This document shows positions 33,701 through 42,651 of a DNA stretch of 64,000 bases, piece after piece. The notes under the pieces were generated by a model. That model had not been told where the DNA came from, ran no database searches, and saw only the letters and a program-made list of their open reading frames with translations. The stretch covers positions 434,001 to 498,000 of the forward strand of contig NZ_JAMZDX010000002.1 in NCBI RefSeq assembly GCF_024172095.1, in the 5' to 3' direction. This DNA is from Kitasatospora cinereorecta (lineage in GTDB: Bacteria; Actinomycetota; Actinomycetes; Streptomycetales; Streptomycetaceae). How positions within the stretch are numbered: the stretch's first letter is position 1; each line of letters opens with the position of its first letter. The position numbers and the translations under genes are program-made.

Positions 33701-34747
33701 ATGCGACTCGGTATCAACCTCGGTTACTGGGGCCTCGGCATGGACGCCGACAACATCGCCGTCGCCCAGGAGGCCGACCGGCTCGGGTACGCGGTCTGCT
33801 GGGCCGCGGAGGCGTACGGCTCGGACGCCGCCACGGTGCTCTCCTACGTCGCCGCGAAGACCGAGCGGATCGACGTCGGTTCGGCGATCTTCCAGATCCC
33901 GGCCCGCACCCCCGCGATGACCGCGATGACCGCCGCCACCCTGGACACCCTCTCCGGGGGCCGCTTCCGGCTCGGCCTCGGCGTCTCCGGACCCCAGGTC
34001 TCCGAGGGCTGGTACGGCGTCAAGTTCGACAAGCCGCTCGCCCGCACCCGCGAGTACGTGGAGATCATCCGCAAGGTGATGTCCCGCGAGCGCCTGGTGC
34101 ACGACGGCGCCAACTGGACGCTGCCGCTGCCCGGCGCCCCCGGCAAGCCGATCAAGCTGACCGTGCACCCGGTGCGCGAGCACATCCCGCTGTACATCGC
34201 GGCGATCGGCCCGAAGAACCTGGAGCTGACCGGCGAGATCGCCGACGGCTGGCTCGGCATCTTCTTCGCGCCCGAGCACGCCTCCCTCTCCGTCGACCAG
34301 CTCCGCGCCGGGCGCGCCAAGGCCGGGCTGACCCTGGACGGCTTCGACCTCTGCGCCACCGTCGCCGTCTCGGTCGGCGAGGACGTCAAGGCACTCGCCG
34401 ACACCCAGCGCTGGTACACCGCGCTCTACGTCGGCGGCATGGGCAGCAAGGAGAAGAACTTCTACAACCAGCTGGCCTGCCGGATGGGCTACGAGGCGGA
34501 GGCCGCCGAGGTCCAGCGGCTGTACCTGGCCGGGGAGAAGGACGCCGCCGCGGCCGCCGTGCCGCACGACCTGATCGACGCCACCTCGCTGCTCGGCACC
34601 AAGGAGCGGATCGCCGACCGGATGCAGGCGTACGCCGACGCGGGCGTCACCACCCTCACCCTGGCCCCGGCCGGCTTCACCCTCGAGGAGCGGATGACCG
34701 CGCTGCGCACCGGCGTCGAGGCGCTGGAGCTGGCCGGACTGGCCTGA
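33701..34747 (+). CDS. LLM-class F420-dependent oxidoreductase
   Basis: A 348-residue luciferase-like monooxygenase-fold enzyme. Features are the N-terminal MRLGINLGYWG, the F420-contact region VCWAAEAYGSDAATVLSYVA, the motif RFRLGLGVSGPQVSEGWYG, IPLYIAAIGPKNLELTGEIA and the C-terminal VTTLTLAPAG. This is the family that uses reduced or oxidised coenzyme F420 for hydride transfer. A specific substrate is not evident. The ATG at 33701 was chosen as the natural N-terminus. It is divergent from the aldo/keto reductase gene and convergent with corA. Confidence 0.92.
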   Translation: MRLGINLGYWGLGMDADNIAVAQEADRLGYAVCWAAEAYGSDAATVLSYVAAKTERIDVGSAIFQIPARTPAMTAMTAATLDTLSGGRFRLGLGVSGPQVSEGWYGVKFDKPLARTREYVEIIRKVMSRERLVHDGANWTLPLPGAPGKPIKLTVHPVREHIPLYIAAIGPKNLELTGEIADGWLGIFFAPEHASLSVDQLRAGRAKAGLTLDGFDLCATVAVSVGEDVKALADTQRWYTALYVGGMGSKEKNFYNQLACRMGYEAEAAEVQRLYLAGEKDAAAAAVPHDLIDATSLLGTKERIADRMQAYADAGVTTLTLAPAGFTLEERMTALRTGVEALELAGLA

Positions 34748-34758
34748 CCCCCGACTGC

Positions 34759-34793
34759 CCGCGGCCGTCGGTATGAAGCCCCGACGGCCGCGG
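34759..34793. terminator. bidirectional terminator between LLM gene and corA
   Basis: A perfect 13-bp stem, CCGCGGCCGTCGG (34759-34771) with 34781-34793, and a nine-base loop, between convergent stops. Confidence 0.85.
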
Positions 34794-34810
34794 CGCGGCG
34801 TACACGTGCC

Positions 34811-35788
34811 TCAGAGCCAGCCGGCCCGCTTGAACGCCCGGTGCAGGGCGAGGCAGACCAGCGCCATCAGCGCGACCGCGGCCGGGTAGCCCCAGGGCTG
34901 GTGCAGCTCCGGCATGTGGTCGAAGTTCATCCCGTAGATACCGGCGATCATGGTCGGTACGGCGGCCAGCGCCGCCCACGCCGAGATCTTCCGCATGTCG
35001 TTGTTCTGCTGCACGCTCACCTGCGCGAGGTTGGCGCTGAGGATGTCGGAGAGCAGCCGCTCCAGCCCGTCCACCGCCTCGTTGACCTTGGCCAGATGGT
35101 CGGCCACGTCCCGCAGGTAGGGGCGCAGCTCGGCCGGGACGAAGGGCACCACGCCGCCGCTCAGCCGCTCGGCCGGCTCGGTCAGCGCCGAGGTGGCCTT
35201 GCGGAAGCGGACCGCCTGCCGCTTGAAGCTGTAGATCCGCTCCGCCACGTTGCGGACCCGGCCGGGGGCGAAGACGTCGGCCTCCAGCTCGTCCAGGTCG
35301 CCGCCGAGCGAGGCGGCCACCTCGACGTAGTCGTCCACGATCCGGTCGAAGACCGCGTACAGCACCGCCGCCGGACCCTGCCGCAGCAGGTCCGGCTGCT
35401 TCTCCAGCTCGCGCCGCAGCTCGTTCAGCGGCCGGTCGGAGCCGTGCCGCACGGTCATCACGTAGCCGTCGCCGAGGAAGATCATCACCTCGCCGATCGA
35501 GACCGCGTGCCCGTCCGGGTCGTAGCCCATGGTCTTGAGCACCATGAACAGCGAGTCGTCGTACGCCTCCAGCTTGGGCCGCTGGTGGGCCGTGACGGCG
35601 TCCTCCACCGCCAGGGGGTGCAGTCCGAACTCGGCGGTGACCAGGTCGAACTCCTCCGCGGACGGCTCGGCGAGCCCTATCCAGACGAAGCCGTCCCCGT
35701 AGGAGCGCACCAGGTCCAAGGCATCGGAGAAGTCCTCGGGCCCCTCGGTGCGGTGGCCGTCCCGGTACACGGCGCAATCGACGATCAT
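34811..35788 (-). CDS. corA: CorA-family magnesium/cobalt transporter
   Basis: A 325-residue CorA-type divalent cation channel. The large cytoplasmic domain has long helices (DFSDALDLVRSYGDGFVWIG, VEDAVTAHQRPKLEAYDDSL, LERLLSDILSANLAQVSVQQ). Two C-terminal membrane helices follow. The first ends in the selectivity motif GMN (TMIAGIYGMNFDHMPELHQP), and the second is WGYPAAVALMALVCLALH. Members form pentamers that pass Mg2+ or Co2+. I chose the ATG at 35788 because it gives the usual MIVDCAVYRDG start. The N-terminus could extend 18 codons to 35842 without family support. Confidence 0.93.
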   Translation of the reverse strand: MIVDCAVYRDGHRTEGPEDFSDALDLVRSYGDGFVWIGLAEPSAEEFDLVTAEFGLHPLAVEDAVTAHQRPKLEAYDDSLFMVLKTMGYDPDGHAVSIGEVMIFLGDGYVMTVRHGSDRPLNELRRELEKQPDLLRQGPAAVLYAVFDRIVDDYVEVAASLGGDLDELEADVFAPGRVRNVAERIYSFKRQAVRFRKATSALTEPAERLSGGVVPFVPAELRPYLRDVADHLAKVNEAVDGLERLLSDILSANLAQVSVQQNNDMRKISAWAALAAVPTMIAGIYGMNFDHMPELHQPWGYPAAVALMALVCLALHRAFKRAGWL

Positions 35789-35929
35789 GCGCCCATTCTC
35801 GCGTGTTCCGCCCGGGAGCGGTGGCACCTCCACTGAAGGCACACGCGTCCCGCCCGTTGCGGCGTCCGTCTATGGCTCGCAGGGACGGACGCCTCCCGTG
35901 GTCGCAGCACAGCCTCTAGGCTTGGGCGC

Positions 35930-36634
35930 ATGCCCACGCTGCTGCTCGTCCGCCACGGCCGCTCGACCGCCAACTCGGCCGGGATCCTGGCCGGCTGGAC
36001 CCCCGGCGTCGACCTCGACGAGGCCGGCCGGGCCCAGGCCGAGGAGCTGCCCGGGCGGCTCGCCGGCATCCCGCTCGCCCAGGTGGTCAGCAGCCCGCTG
36101 GAACGCTGCCGGCAGACCCTGGAGCCGCTGCTCGCCGCCCGCCCGGAACTGGGTGCGGCCGCGCTGGACGAGCGGCTCGGCGAGTGCCACTACGGCGAGT
36201 GGACCGGCCGCCCGCTGCGCGAACTCGCCGACGAGCCGCTCTGGCGCACCGTCCAGGACCACGCCTCGGCCGCCGCCTTCCCCGGCGGCGAGTCGCTGCG
36301 CGAACTCAGCCACCGCACCGTCAGCGCCGTCCGCGAGTGGGACGCCAAGATCGCCGTCGAGCACGGCCCGGACGCGGTCTGGCTCGCCGCCAGCCACGGC
36401 GACGTGATCAAGGCCGTGGTGGCCGACGCCCTCGGCCTGCACCTCGACCAGTTCCAGCGGATCTCCGTCGAGCCCTGCTCGATCACCGCGATCCGCTACA
36501 CCCCGCATCGTCCGTTCCTGCTGCGCCTCGGCGACACCGGCGGTCTCGGCTCCCTCGCGCCCCGCCGCGATCACGCCGATCCGGCCGTGCCCAGTGGCGA
36601 CGCGACGGTCGGCGGGGAGACCGGCACCGCGTAG
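35930..36634 (+). CDS. histidine phosphatase family protein (MSMEG_4193-like)
   Basis: A 234-residue phosphoglycerate-mutase-fold phosphatase. The catalytic RHG is in LLLVRHGRSTANS. The second arginine is in VSSPLERCRQT. The partner Glu is in GECHYGEWTGR and the C-terminal His in AASHGDVIKAVV. This family occurs in actinobacteria next to DUF3090 and SCO1664-family genes, as here, and the physiological substrate is unknown. The ATG is at 35930. A Pro/Gly-rich tail of about 30 residues follows the fold. Confidence 0.9.
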   Translation: MPTLLLVRHGRSTANSAGILAGWTPGVDLDEAGRAQAEELPGRLAGIPLAQVVSSPLERCRQTLEPLLAARPELGAAALDERLGECHYGEWTGRPLRELADEPLWRTVQDHASAAAFPGGESLRELSHRTVSAVREWDAKIAVEHGPDAVWLAASHGDVIKAVVADALGLHLDQFQRISVEPCSITAIRYTPHRPFLLRLGDTGGLGSLAPRRDHADPAVPSGDATVGGETGTA

Positions 36635-36692
36635 GGTTTGCGGTGAGAGCGCACCCCCAGACGTCCCCGATTTCCCGACCCGGAGCGAGAGA

Positions 36693-37265
36693 GTGTCCCG
36701 TCAGGTCTTCTTCTACGACCAGCCCGAGCGCTTCGTGGCCGGCACCGTCGGCCGACCCGGCGAGCGGTCCTTCTACCTGCAGGCCAGTTCCCGCGGGCGG
36801 ATCACCAGCGTGCTGCTGGAGAAGGGCCAGGTCGCCGCGCTCGCGGAGCGGATCGAGGAGGTCCTCGACGAGGCCCTGCGGCGGGCCGGCGGCAAGACGT
36901 CCATCCCCGCCGTCGCCCCCGCCGAGATGCTCGACAGTGCCCCGCTCGACCTCCCGCTGGAACAGGAGTTCCGGGTCGGCACCATGGCCCTCGCCTGGGA
37001 CACCTCCCAGGAGTGCCTGGTGGTCGAGGCGCAGGCCCTGACCGAGGAGACCGAGGAGACGGAGGCCGAGGCCGAGGAGACGGTCTTCGACGACGAGAAC
37101 GGCCCCGACATGCTCCGCGTCCGGCTCAGCGGCGCGATGGCCCGGGTGTTCGCCAAGCGCGCACTGGAACTGGTCGCCTCCGGCCGCAAGCCCTGCCCGT
37201 TCTGCAACCTCCCGCTCGACCCCGAGGGCCACCTCTGCCCCCGGGCGAACGGCTACCGGCGCTGA
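36693..37265 (+). CDS. DUF3090 family protein
   Basis: A 190-residue protein of the DUF3090 family. It begins SRQVFFYDQPERFVAGTVGR and includes GERSFYLQASSRGRITSVLL, FRVGTMALAWD and a C-terminal zinc-ribbon-like CPFCNLPLDPEGHLCPR. An acidic Glu-rich insert lies at about 112-130. Function is unknown. The GTG at 36693 was chosen for the family N-terminus. It sits between the histidine phosphatase and the SCO1664-family gene and ends two bases before the latter starts, so the genes are translationally coupled. Confidence 0.9.
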   Translation: MSRQVFFYDQPERFVAGTVGRPGERSFYLQASSRGRITSVLLEKGQVAALAERIEEVLDEALRRAGGKTSIPAVAPAEMLDSAPLDLPLEQEFRVGTMALAWDTSQECLVVEAQALTEETEETEAEAEETVFDDENGPDMLRVRLSGAMARVFAKRALELVASGRKPCPFCNLPLDPEGHLCPRANGYRR

Positions 37266-37267
37266 CC

Positions 37268-38158
37268 GTGGACACCGGCCTTCCAGAGACCGAGCCCGAC
37301 GGCGGCCTCGGGCCCGACGACCGGGAGGTGCCCGGCACCGACCCGGCCACCAGCGCGGCGCTCGCCGCCGACACCGCGGCCGCCCTCGCCCTGCTGCGCG
37401 ACGGCGAACTCACCGTCCACGGCCGGCTCACCGACGCCTCCAACGCCGTCCTCTACTGCACTGCCACCCTGGACGGCCTCACCGCGCCCTGCGTCTACAA
37501 GCCGGTCGCCGGCGAGCGCCCGCTCTGGGACTTCCCCGACGGCACCCTGGCCGGCCGCGAGGTGGCCGCGTACGAACTCGCCGCCGCCACCGGGTGGACG
37601 CTGATCCCGCCCACCGTGCTGCGCGAGGGTCCGCACGGCCCCGGCATGGTCCAGCTCTGGGTCGAGCCCGACCCGGACGCTCCCGAACTGCTCGCCCTCC
37701 AGGACCCCACCGGTCCCGACGACGGCTGGCTGCCGATCGTCCGCGCCGACGTCGGCGGCGGCCGGACCGCCCTGCTGGTCCACCGCGACGACCCCGGACT
37801 GCGCCGCCTGGCCGTCCTGGACGCCGTCCTCAACAACGCCGACCGCAAGGGCGGCCACTGGATCCCCGCCGCCGACGGCCGGATCTACGGCATCGACCAC
37901 GGCGTCACCTTCAACGCCGCCGACAAGCTGCGCACCCTGCTCTGGGGCTGGGCCGACACCCCGCTGCCGCCCGACGCCCTCGACGTACTGCACCGCCTCG
38001 CCGCCGACCTGGACGGCCCGCTCGCCGCCCGGCTCGCCCCCCACCTCACCCCGGCCGAGCTGGACGCACTCCGCGCCCGGACCGGCCGGCTGATCGCCAC
38101 CGGCCGCCACCCGCTGCCGTCGGCTGACTGGCCGTCTATTCCCTGGCCGCCGGTCTGA
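37268..38158 (+). CDS. SCO1664-family protein (PI3/4-kinase-like fold)
   Basis: A 296-residue protein of the SCO1664 family. Kinase-like landmarks are the strand pair [12 protein letters not shown] and [20 protein letters not shown] (Lys of the ATP site), [20 protein letters not shown], the catalytic-loop-like [16 protein letters not shown] (Asn-Asn-x-Asp) and the metal-binding [13 protein letters not shown] (Asp). It is distantly related to phosphatidylinositol-kinase-like and HipA-type folds. The substrate is unknown. The GTG at 37268 is two bases after the DUF3090 stop. mshC follows on the same strand after 88 bp. Confidence 0.9.
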   Translation: MDTGLPETEPDGGLGPDDREVPGTDPATSAALAADTAAALALLRDGELTVHGRLTDASNAVLYCTATLDGLTAPCVYKPVAGERPLWDFPDGTLAGREVAAYELAAATGWTLIPPTVLREGPHGPGMVQLWVEPDPDAPELLALQDPTGPDDGWLPIVRADVGGGRTALLVHRDDPGLRRLAVLDAVLNNADRKGGHWIPAADGRIYGIDHGVTFNAADKLRTLLWGWADTPLPPDALDVLHRLAADLDGPLAARLAPHLTPAELDALRARTGRLIATGRHPLPSADWPSIPWPPV

Positions 38159-38246
38159 TACCGATCCGAAACCCGGACGAGCGGAATCCAGCCGAACCCG
38201 GGCACTGGTTGGTCTTTCAAATGATCGCGAGGTTAGAGTCGGTGAC

Positions 38247-39476
38247 ATGCATGCCTGGCCCGCCTCCGAGGTTCCCGCCCTGCCCGGTCAGGGGCTTCCC
38301 CTGCGCATCCACGACACCGCCACGAGCAGTGTCCGAGAGGTCGTGCCCACCGGGCCGACCGCCCGCCTCTACGTCTGCGGCATCACCCCCTACGACGCGA
38401 CCCACCTGGGCCACGCTGCCACCTACAACACCTTCGACCTGGTGCAGCGGGTCTGGAAGGACGCCGGCCACGACGTCCTCTACGTCCAGAACGTCACCGA
38501 CGTCGACGACCCGCTGCTCCAGCGGGCCATCGAAACCGGCCAGGACTGGACCGAGCTCGCCGAGCGCGAGACCGCGCTCTTCCGCGAGGACATGACCGCA
38601 CTGCGGATGCTCCCCCCGGCCCACTACATCGGCGCCGTCGAGTCCATCCCGTGGATCGTCCCGCTCGTCCAGAAGCTGCTGGAGAGCGGCGCCGCGTACG
38701 ACCTCGACGGCGACATCTACTTCTCCGTCGACGCCGACCCCCGCTTCGGCAAGGTCTCCCGCCTCGGCCGCGAGGAGATGCTCCCGGTCTTCGCCGAGCG
38801 CGGCGGCGACCCGCAGCGCCCCGGCAAGAAGCACCCGCTCGACGCCCTCCTGTGGATGGCCGCCCGTCCCGGCGAGCCCGCCTGGGAGACCGAGCTCGGC
38901 CGCGGCCGGCCCGGCTGGCACATCGAGTGCGTCGCCATCGCGCTGCAGTACCTCGGCATGTCCTTCAACATCCAGGGCGGCGGCAGCGACCTGTCCTTCC
39001 CACACCACGAGATGGGCGCCGCCCACGCCCAGGTCGCCACCGGCGAGCACCCGTACGCCCAGGCGTACGTGCACGCCGGCATGGTCAGCCTGGACGGGCA
39101 CAAGATGTCCAAGTCGCGCGGCAACCTGGTGTTCGTCTCCACGCTGCGACGCGAGGGCGTCGACCCGGCCGCGATCCGGCTGGCGCTGCTCGGCCACCAC
39201 TACCGCAGCGACTGGGAGTGGACCGACGCCGACCTGGAGTCCGCGCAGGCCCGCCTCGCCCGCTGGCGCGCCGCCGTCTCCCGTCCGGACGGGCCCGCCG
39301 CCGAGCCGATGCTCGCCGAGGTCCGCGAGGCGCTCGCCGACGACCTCGACGCCCCGGCCGCCCTGGCCGCCGTCGACCGCTGGGTCGCCCTCCAGGAGCA
39401 GACCGGCGGCGAGGACATCGGCGCCCCGGGCCTCGTCTCCCGCACGGTCGACGCCCTCCTCGGCGTGGCCCTTTAA
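38247..39476 (+). CDS. mshC: L-cysteine:1D-myo-inositol 2-amino-2-deoxy-alpha-D-glucopyranoside ligase
   Basis: A 409-residue class I aminoacyl-tRNA-synthetase-like enzyme that joins cysteine to GlcN-Ins in mycothiol biosynthesis. The ATP motif HLGHAATY is the HIGH equivalent, and KMSKS is present in [11 protein letters not shown]. The cysteine-zinc site includes [24 protein letters not shown] and [11 protein letters not shown]. The opening [14 protein letters not shown] is typical of MshC rather than CysS, as is the short C-terminus lacking an anticodon domain. The ATG is at 38247. This gene alone marks the organism as a mycothiol-producing actinobacterium. Confidence 0.96.
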   Translation: MHAWPASEVPALPGQGLPLRIHDTATSSVREVVPTGPTARLYVCGITPYDATHLGHAATYNTFDLVQRVWKDAGHDVLYVQNVTDVDDPLLQRAIETGQDWTELAERETALFREDMTALRMLPPAHYIGAVESIPWIVPLVQKLLESGAAYDLDGDIYFSVDADPRFGKVSRLGREEMLPVFAERGGDPQRPGKKHPLDALLWMAARPGEPAWETELGRGRPGWHIECVAIALQYLGMSFNIQGGGSDLSFPHHEMGAAHAQVATGEHPYAQAYVHAGMVSLDGHKMSKSRGNLVFVSTLRREGVDPAAIRLALLGHHYRSDWEWTDADLESAQARLARWRAAVSRPDGPAAEPMLAEVREALADDLDAPAALAAVDRWVALQEQTGGEDIGAPGLVSRTVDALLGVAL

Positions 39477-39481
39477 GCCGT

Positions 39482-39557
39482 AGGGGCGCGAGGAACTGCG
39501 CGACCGGCCATGCACTCACGTAGAGCGGTGGCCGGCGGCGCAGTTCCTCGCGCCCCT
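39482..39557. repeat. 76-base palindromic Streptomyces-type intergenic repeat / bidirectional terminator
   Basis: The outer 20-bp arms (39482-39501, AGGGGCGCGAGGAACTGCGC, and 39538-39557) are perfectly complementary. An inner seven-base stem CCGGCCA/TGGCCGG (39504-39510, 39529-39535) sits inside. The GGGGCGCG-GGAACTGCGC sequence is one I recall as dispersed many times in Streptomyces genomes between genes. Here it lies between the convergent mshC and PAC2 genes and should terminate both. Confidence 0.8.
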
Positions 39558-39574
39558 GTTGATGGTTGGCCCGA

Positions 39575-40501
39575 TCAGTCCGAGTCGTCGTCCTCGTCCT
39601 CGTCCGGCTTCGGCCGGTCCGTCGCGTGGCCGGTGATCGGCTTCTCGCCGGTCGGCCCGAGGTTGTCGCGGCGCCGCAAGTAGCGCTCGAACTCGCGGGC
39701 GATCGCGTCGCCGGAGGCCTCCGGCAGCTCCGCGGTGTCCTGGGCCTCCTCCAGCTGCTGGACGTACTCGGCGACCTCGCTGTCCTCGGCGGCCAGCTGG
39801 TCGACGCCGAGCTGCCAGGCGCGGGCGTCCTCGGCCAGTTCGCCCGGCGGGATCCGCAGGTCGAGCAGGTCCTCGACCTTGTTGAGCAGGGCGAGGGTGG
39901 CCTTGGGGTTCGGCGGCTGTGCCACGTAGTGCGGGACGGCGGCCCAGAAGGTCACCGCCGGGACGCCGGCGTGGGCGCAGGCTTCCTGGAGGACGCCGAC
40001 GATGCCGGTGGGGCCCTCGTACTTGCTCTCCTCGAGGTCGAGGGTGCGGGCCAGGGCGGCGTCCGAGGTGACGCCGCTGACCGGCACCGGCCGGCTGTGC
40101 GGGGTGTCGCCGAGGAGCGCGCCGAGGATCACCACGAGTTCGACGCCCAGCTCGTGGGCGAAGCCGAGCAGTTCGTTGCAGTACGAGCGCCACCGCATGC
40201 TGGGCTCGATGCCGCGGACCAGGACCAGGTCGCGGGTGGTGGGTTCGGTGACCCGGACCACGGAGAGCCGGGTGGTGGGCCAGGTGATCCGGCGGACGCC
40301 GCCGTCCAGCCAGATGGTGGGGCGGTTGACCTGGAAGTCGTAGTAGTCCTCCGCGTCGAGCGCGGCGAACACCTTGCCGCCCCAGAGCTCGTCGAGGTGA
40401 CCGAGGGCGGACGAGGCCGCGTCGCCGGCGTCGTTCCAGCCCTCGAAGGCGCAGATCATCACCGGGTCGATCAACTCGGGAAGGTCTTCCAGCTCGATCA
40501 C
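39575..40501 (-). CDS. PAC2-family protein (proteasome assembly chaperone-like)
   Basis: A 308-residue protein of the PAC2 family. Landmarks are PVMICAFEGWNDAGDAASSA, LVLVRGIEPSMRWRSYCNEL, VVILGALLGDTPHSRPVPVS, YEGPTGIVGVLQEACAHAGV and an acidic tail. The fold matches eukaryotic proteasome assembly chaperones, and actinobacterial members are ATP-independent chaperone-like proteins of uncertain role. The start is GTG at 40501. No proteasome genes are adjacent. Confidence 0.92.
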   Translation of the reverse strand: MIELEDLPELIDPVMICAFEGWNDAGDAASSALGHLDELWGGKVFAALDAEDYYDFQVNRPTIWLDGGVRRITWPTTRLSVVRVTEPTTRDLVLVRGIEPSMRWRSYCNELLGFAHELGVELVVILGALLGDTPHSRPVPVSGVTSDAALARTLDLEESKYEGPTGIVGVLQEACAHAGVPAVTFWAAVPHYVAQPPNPKATLALLNKVEDLLDLRIPPGELAEDARAWQLGVDQLAAEDSEVAEYVQQLEEAQDTAELPEASGDAIAREFERYLRRRDNLGPTGEKPITGHATDRPKPDEDEDDDSD

Positions 40502-40658
40502 CCAGTGTCTCCCTCCACCGCCCGTGGAACGCCTCGCTCCACGGTCCTACCTGCCCAGCCTACGGACATTGATGCGCCCCGGGGCCCTCGCAAGGGAGCC
40601 AGACTACCGGCCGCGGCCGACGGGTTCCGCACGGATAACGGCGTGGCCCGTCGGCGGG

Positions 40659-41459
40659 TCATTCGGCGGCGGCGGTGACGGCGGGCAGGTAGCCGTCGGA
40701 CTGGCCGGCGGCGGTGGGGTGGAAGGACTCCCAGAGCGGGAGGAGCACGATCCTGGTCAGCCACTCGGGGCCCTGCGCGGTGCACACTTCGTGGCCGGTG
40801 AAGGCGGGTCGGACGTCGGCGAAGGCGAAGCCGTGCTTCTCGGCGCGCAAGCGGGTCAGGTCGTCGAGGCGATCGGCGAGCGCCGCGAAGCGGGCGCGGC
40901 GGGCGTCGGTGCCGACCCAGCAGGTGGTGCCGGTGGCGAGCAGGTGGGGGTAGCCGGTGACCACGACCAGGGCGTCGGGGGCGTGGCTGTGCAGCGCGGT
41001 GTACAGGGTGTCCAGCCGGTGGGGGAGTTCCTCGGTGAGCCGGCGTTCGGATTCGTCGAGGGCGCGGTCGCAGCCGGTGTCGGAGGTGAGCGGCGGCAGG
41101 CAGGCCCCGGCGGCCTCGGCGAACCCGAGGTCGTTGCCGCCGACGGTCAGGGTGACCAGGGTGGCGTCGGCCGGGACCCGGGGGAGTTGGTCGCGTTCCA
41201 CGTCCGCCGTGGCGGCGCGGTTGCAGGTGGCGTTGACGAAGGCGGCGGGGGAGTGGGCGGCGGCCCACAGCGCGGGGTAGCCGCGGGGCGAGCGGTGGCA
41301 GTCGCCGCTCGCCGGGTCGTACGGGCCGGTGGCGACGCCGGCGGCGTAGGAGTCGCCGAGTGCGGCGTAGCGGGCGGGTGCGGGGTCGGCGGCGGCCGGG
41401 GCGGCGGGGAGGAGGAGCAGCGGGAGCGCCGCGAGGGCGGCGAGCAGGCGGTGGCGCAC
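40659..41459 (-). CDS. secreted SGNH/GDSL esterase
   Basis: A 266-residue exported esterase. The signal peptide is about residues 1-24 (RHRLLAALAALPLLLLPAAP). The SGNH blocks are complete: YAALGDSYAAG (Ser), a glycine block in NATCNRAA, VTVGGNDLGFAE (Asn) and a terminal SFHPTAAGQ (His, with acidic partner upstream). Six cysteines in the mature part (for example SGDC, GACLPP, TTCWVG) can form three disulfides, as in the S. scabies SEST-like esterases. The substrate may be acylated polysaccharide or lipid. The GTG at 41459 follows GGAGAA. It is divergent from the LacI gene and shares its operator region. Confidence 0.9.
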   Translation of the reverse strand: MRHRLLAALAALPLLLLPAAPAAADPAPARYAALGDSYAAGVATGPYDPASGDCHRSPRGYPALWAAAHSPAAFVNATCNRAATADVERDQLPRVPADATLVTLTVGGNDLGFAEAAGACLPPLTSDTGCDRALDESERRLTEELPHRLDTLYTALHSHAPDALVVVTGYPHLLATGTTCWVGTDARRARFAALADRLDDLTRLRAEKHGFAFADVRPAFTGHEVCTAQGPEWLTRIVLLPLWESFHPTAAGQSDGYLPAVTAAAE

Positions 41460-41524
41460 GGGGTTCTCCGAACGGACGGTACACGGTCGATCGCGCACAG
41501 TGTCCGGACGATCGCTCTGCAAAT

Positions 41525-41545
41525 CAACGCAAGCGGCTTGCGTTG
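41525..41545. promoter_or_regulatory. 21-bp perfect palindrome, LacI-family operator
   Basis: CAACGCAAGC (41525-41534), a central G, then GCTTGCGTTG (41536-41545), every arm base paired. It ends 20 bp before the LacI gene and is 66 bp from the divergent esterase start. LacI-family operators are short palindromes of this kind, so autoregulation and control of the esterase are likely. Confidence 0.8.
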
Positions 41546-41565
41546 TTTGCCGTACACTCGGGCGC

Positions 41566-42579
41566 ATGACGCGACGACTTGCCGAGGTGGCCAAGAAGGT
41601 CGGAGTGAGCGAGGCCACGGTCAGCCGGGTGCTGAACGAGAAGCCGGGAGTCTCCGAGGCGACCAGAGCCGCCGTGCTGACCGCGCTGGACGTGCTCGGC
41701 TACGAGCGGCCGACCCAGCTGCGGGGCGAACGGGCCCGGCTGGTCGGCCTGGTGCTGCCGGAGCTGAGCAACCCGATCTTCCCGGCGTTCGCCGAGGCGG
41801 TCGGCGGTGCGCTGGCGGGTCAGGGCTTCACCCCGGTGCTGTGCACCCAGACCGCCGGCGGCGTCTCCGAGGCGGACTACGTGGACCTGCTGCTGGAACA
41901 GCAGGTCTCCGGTGTGGTGTTCTTCGGCGGCCTGTACGCGCAGGGCGACGCGCCGCACGAGCACTACCAGCGGCTGGCCGAGCGCAGCCTGCCGACGGTG
42001 CTGCTGAACGCGGCGATCGAGCACCTGGACTTCCCCCGGGTCTCCTGCGACGACGCGGTGGCGGTGGAGCAGGCGCTGGGCCACCTGCGGCAGTTGGGGC
42101 ACCGGAAGATCGGCCTGGTGCTCGGCCCCGCGGACCACATGCCCTCGCAGCGCAAGCTGGCCGCGGCGCAGGCGGTGGTCGCGCGGCTCGGTCTGGAGCT
42201 GCCCGAGGAGCACGTCGAGCGGGCGCTGTTCAGCCTGGAGGGCGGGCAGGCGGCGACCACCCGGCTGCTGAAGCGCGGGGTCACGGGCGTGGTGTGCGCG
42301 AGCGACCCGCTGGCGCTCGGGGCGGTGCGCGCGGTGCGCCGGGCCGGACTCTCGGTGCCGGACGACGTGTCGGTGGTCGGCTACGACGATTCCTCGTTCA
42401 TGATGTGCACCGACCCGCCGCTGACCACCGTCCGTCAGCCGATCGAGGCGATGGGCCGGGCCGTGGTGGACCTGCTGGTGGGGGAGATCGCCGGCGTCAA
42501 GGTGACCCACGACGAGCTGCTCTTCGAGCCGGAGTTGGTGGTGCGCGGCTCCACCGCGCCGGTGCGCGAACGCGACTGA
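41566..42579 (+). CDS. LacI-family transcriptional repressor of the alpha-glucan locus
   Basis: A 337-residue LacI/GalR regulator. The helix-turn-helix and hinge are RLAEVAKKVGVSEATVSRVL, NEKPGVSEATRAAVLTALDV, LGYERPTQLRG. A periplasmic-binding-protein-like effector domain follows (VGLVLPELSNPIFPAFAEAV, RVSCDDAVAVEQALGHLRQL, VVGYDDSSFMMCTDPPLTTV). The neighbours (GH87, sugar ABC transporter, GH13) suggest that a glucose disaccharide or oligosaccharide is the inducer. The closest described analogues are MalR/CebR-type regulators. A perfect palindrome lies upstream of the gene and a matching half-site lies at the GH87 promoter. Confidence 0.93.
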   Translation: MTRRLAEVAKKVGVSEATVSRVLNEKPGVSEATRAAVLTALDVLGYERPTQLRGERARLVGLVLPELSNPIFPAFAEAVGGALAGQGFTPVLCTQTAGGVSEADYVDLLLEQQVSGVVFFGGLYAQGDAPHEHYQRLAERSLPTVLLNAAIEHLDFPRVSCDDAVAVEQALGHLRQLGHRKIGLVLGPADHMPSQRKLAAAQAVVARLGLELPEEHVERALFSLEGGQAATTRLLKRGVTGVVCASDPLALGAVRAVRRAGLSVPDDVSVVGYDDSSFMMCTDPPLTTVRQPIEAMGRAVVDLLVGEIAGVKVTHDELLFEPELVVRGSTAPVRERD

Positions 42580-42588
42580 CGCCTCCTC

Positions 42589-42626
42589 GGAAACGGGCGG
42601 ACACCTTCGGGTGTCCGCCCGTTTCC
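42589..42626. terminator. terminator after the LacI gene, UUCG loop
   Basis: A perfect 17-bp stem, GGAAACGGGCGGACACC (42589-42605) with 42610-42626, capped by the stable TTCG tetraloop. It insulates the GH87 gene. Confidence 0.9.
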
Positions 42627-42651
42627 GTCTGCCCGCGTTCGGCGCGATCCG

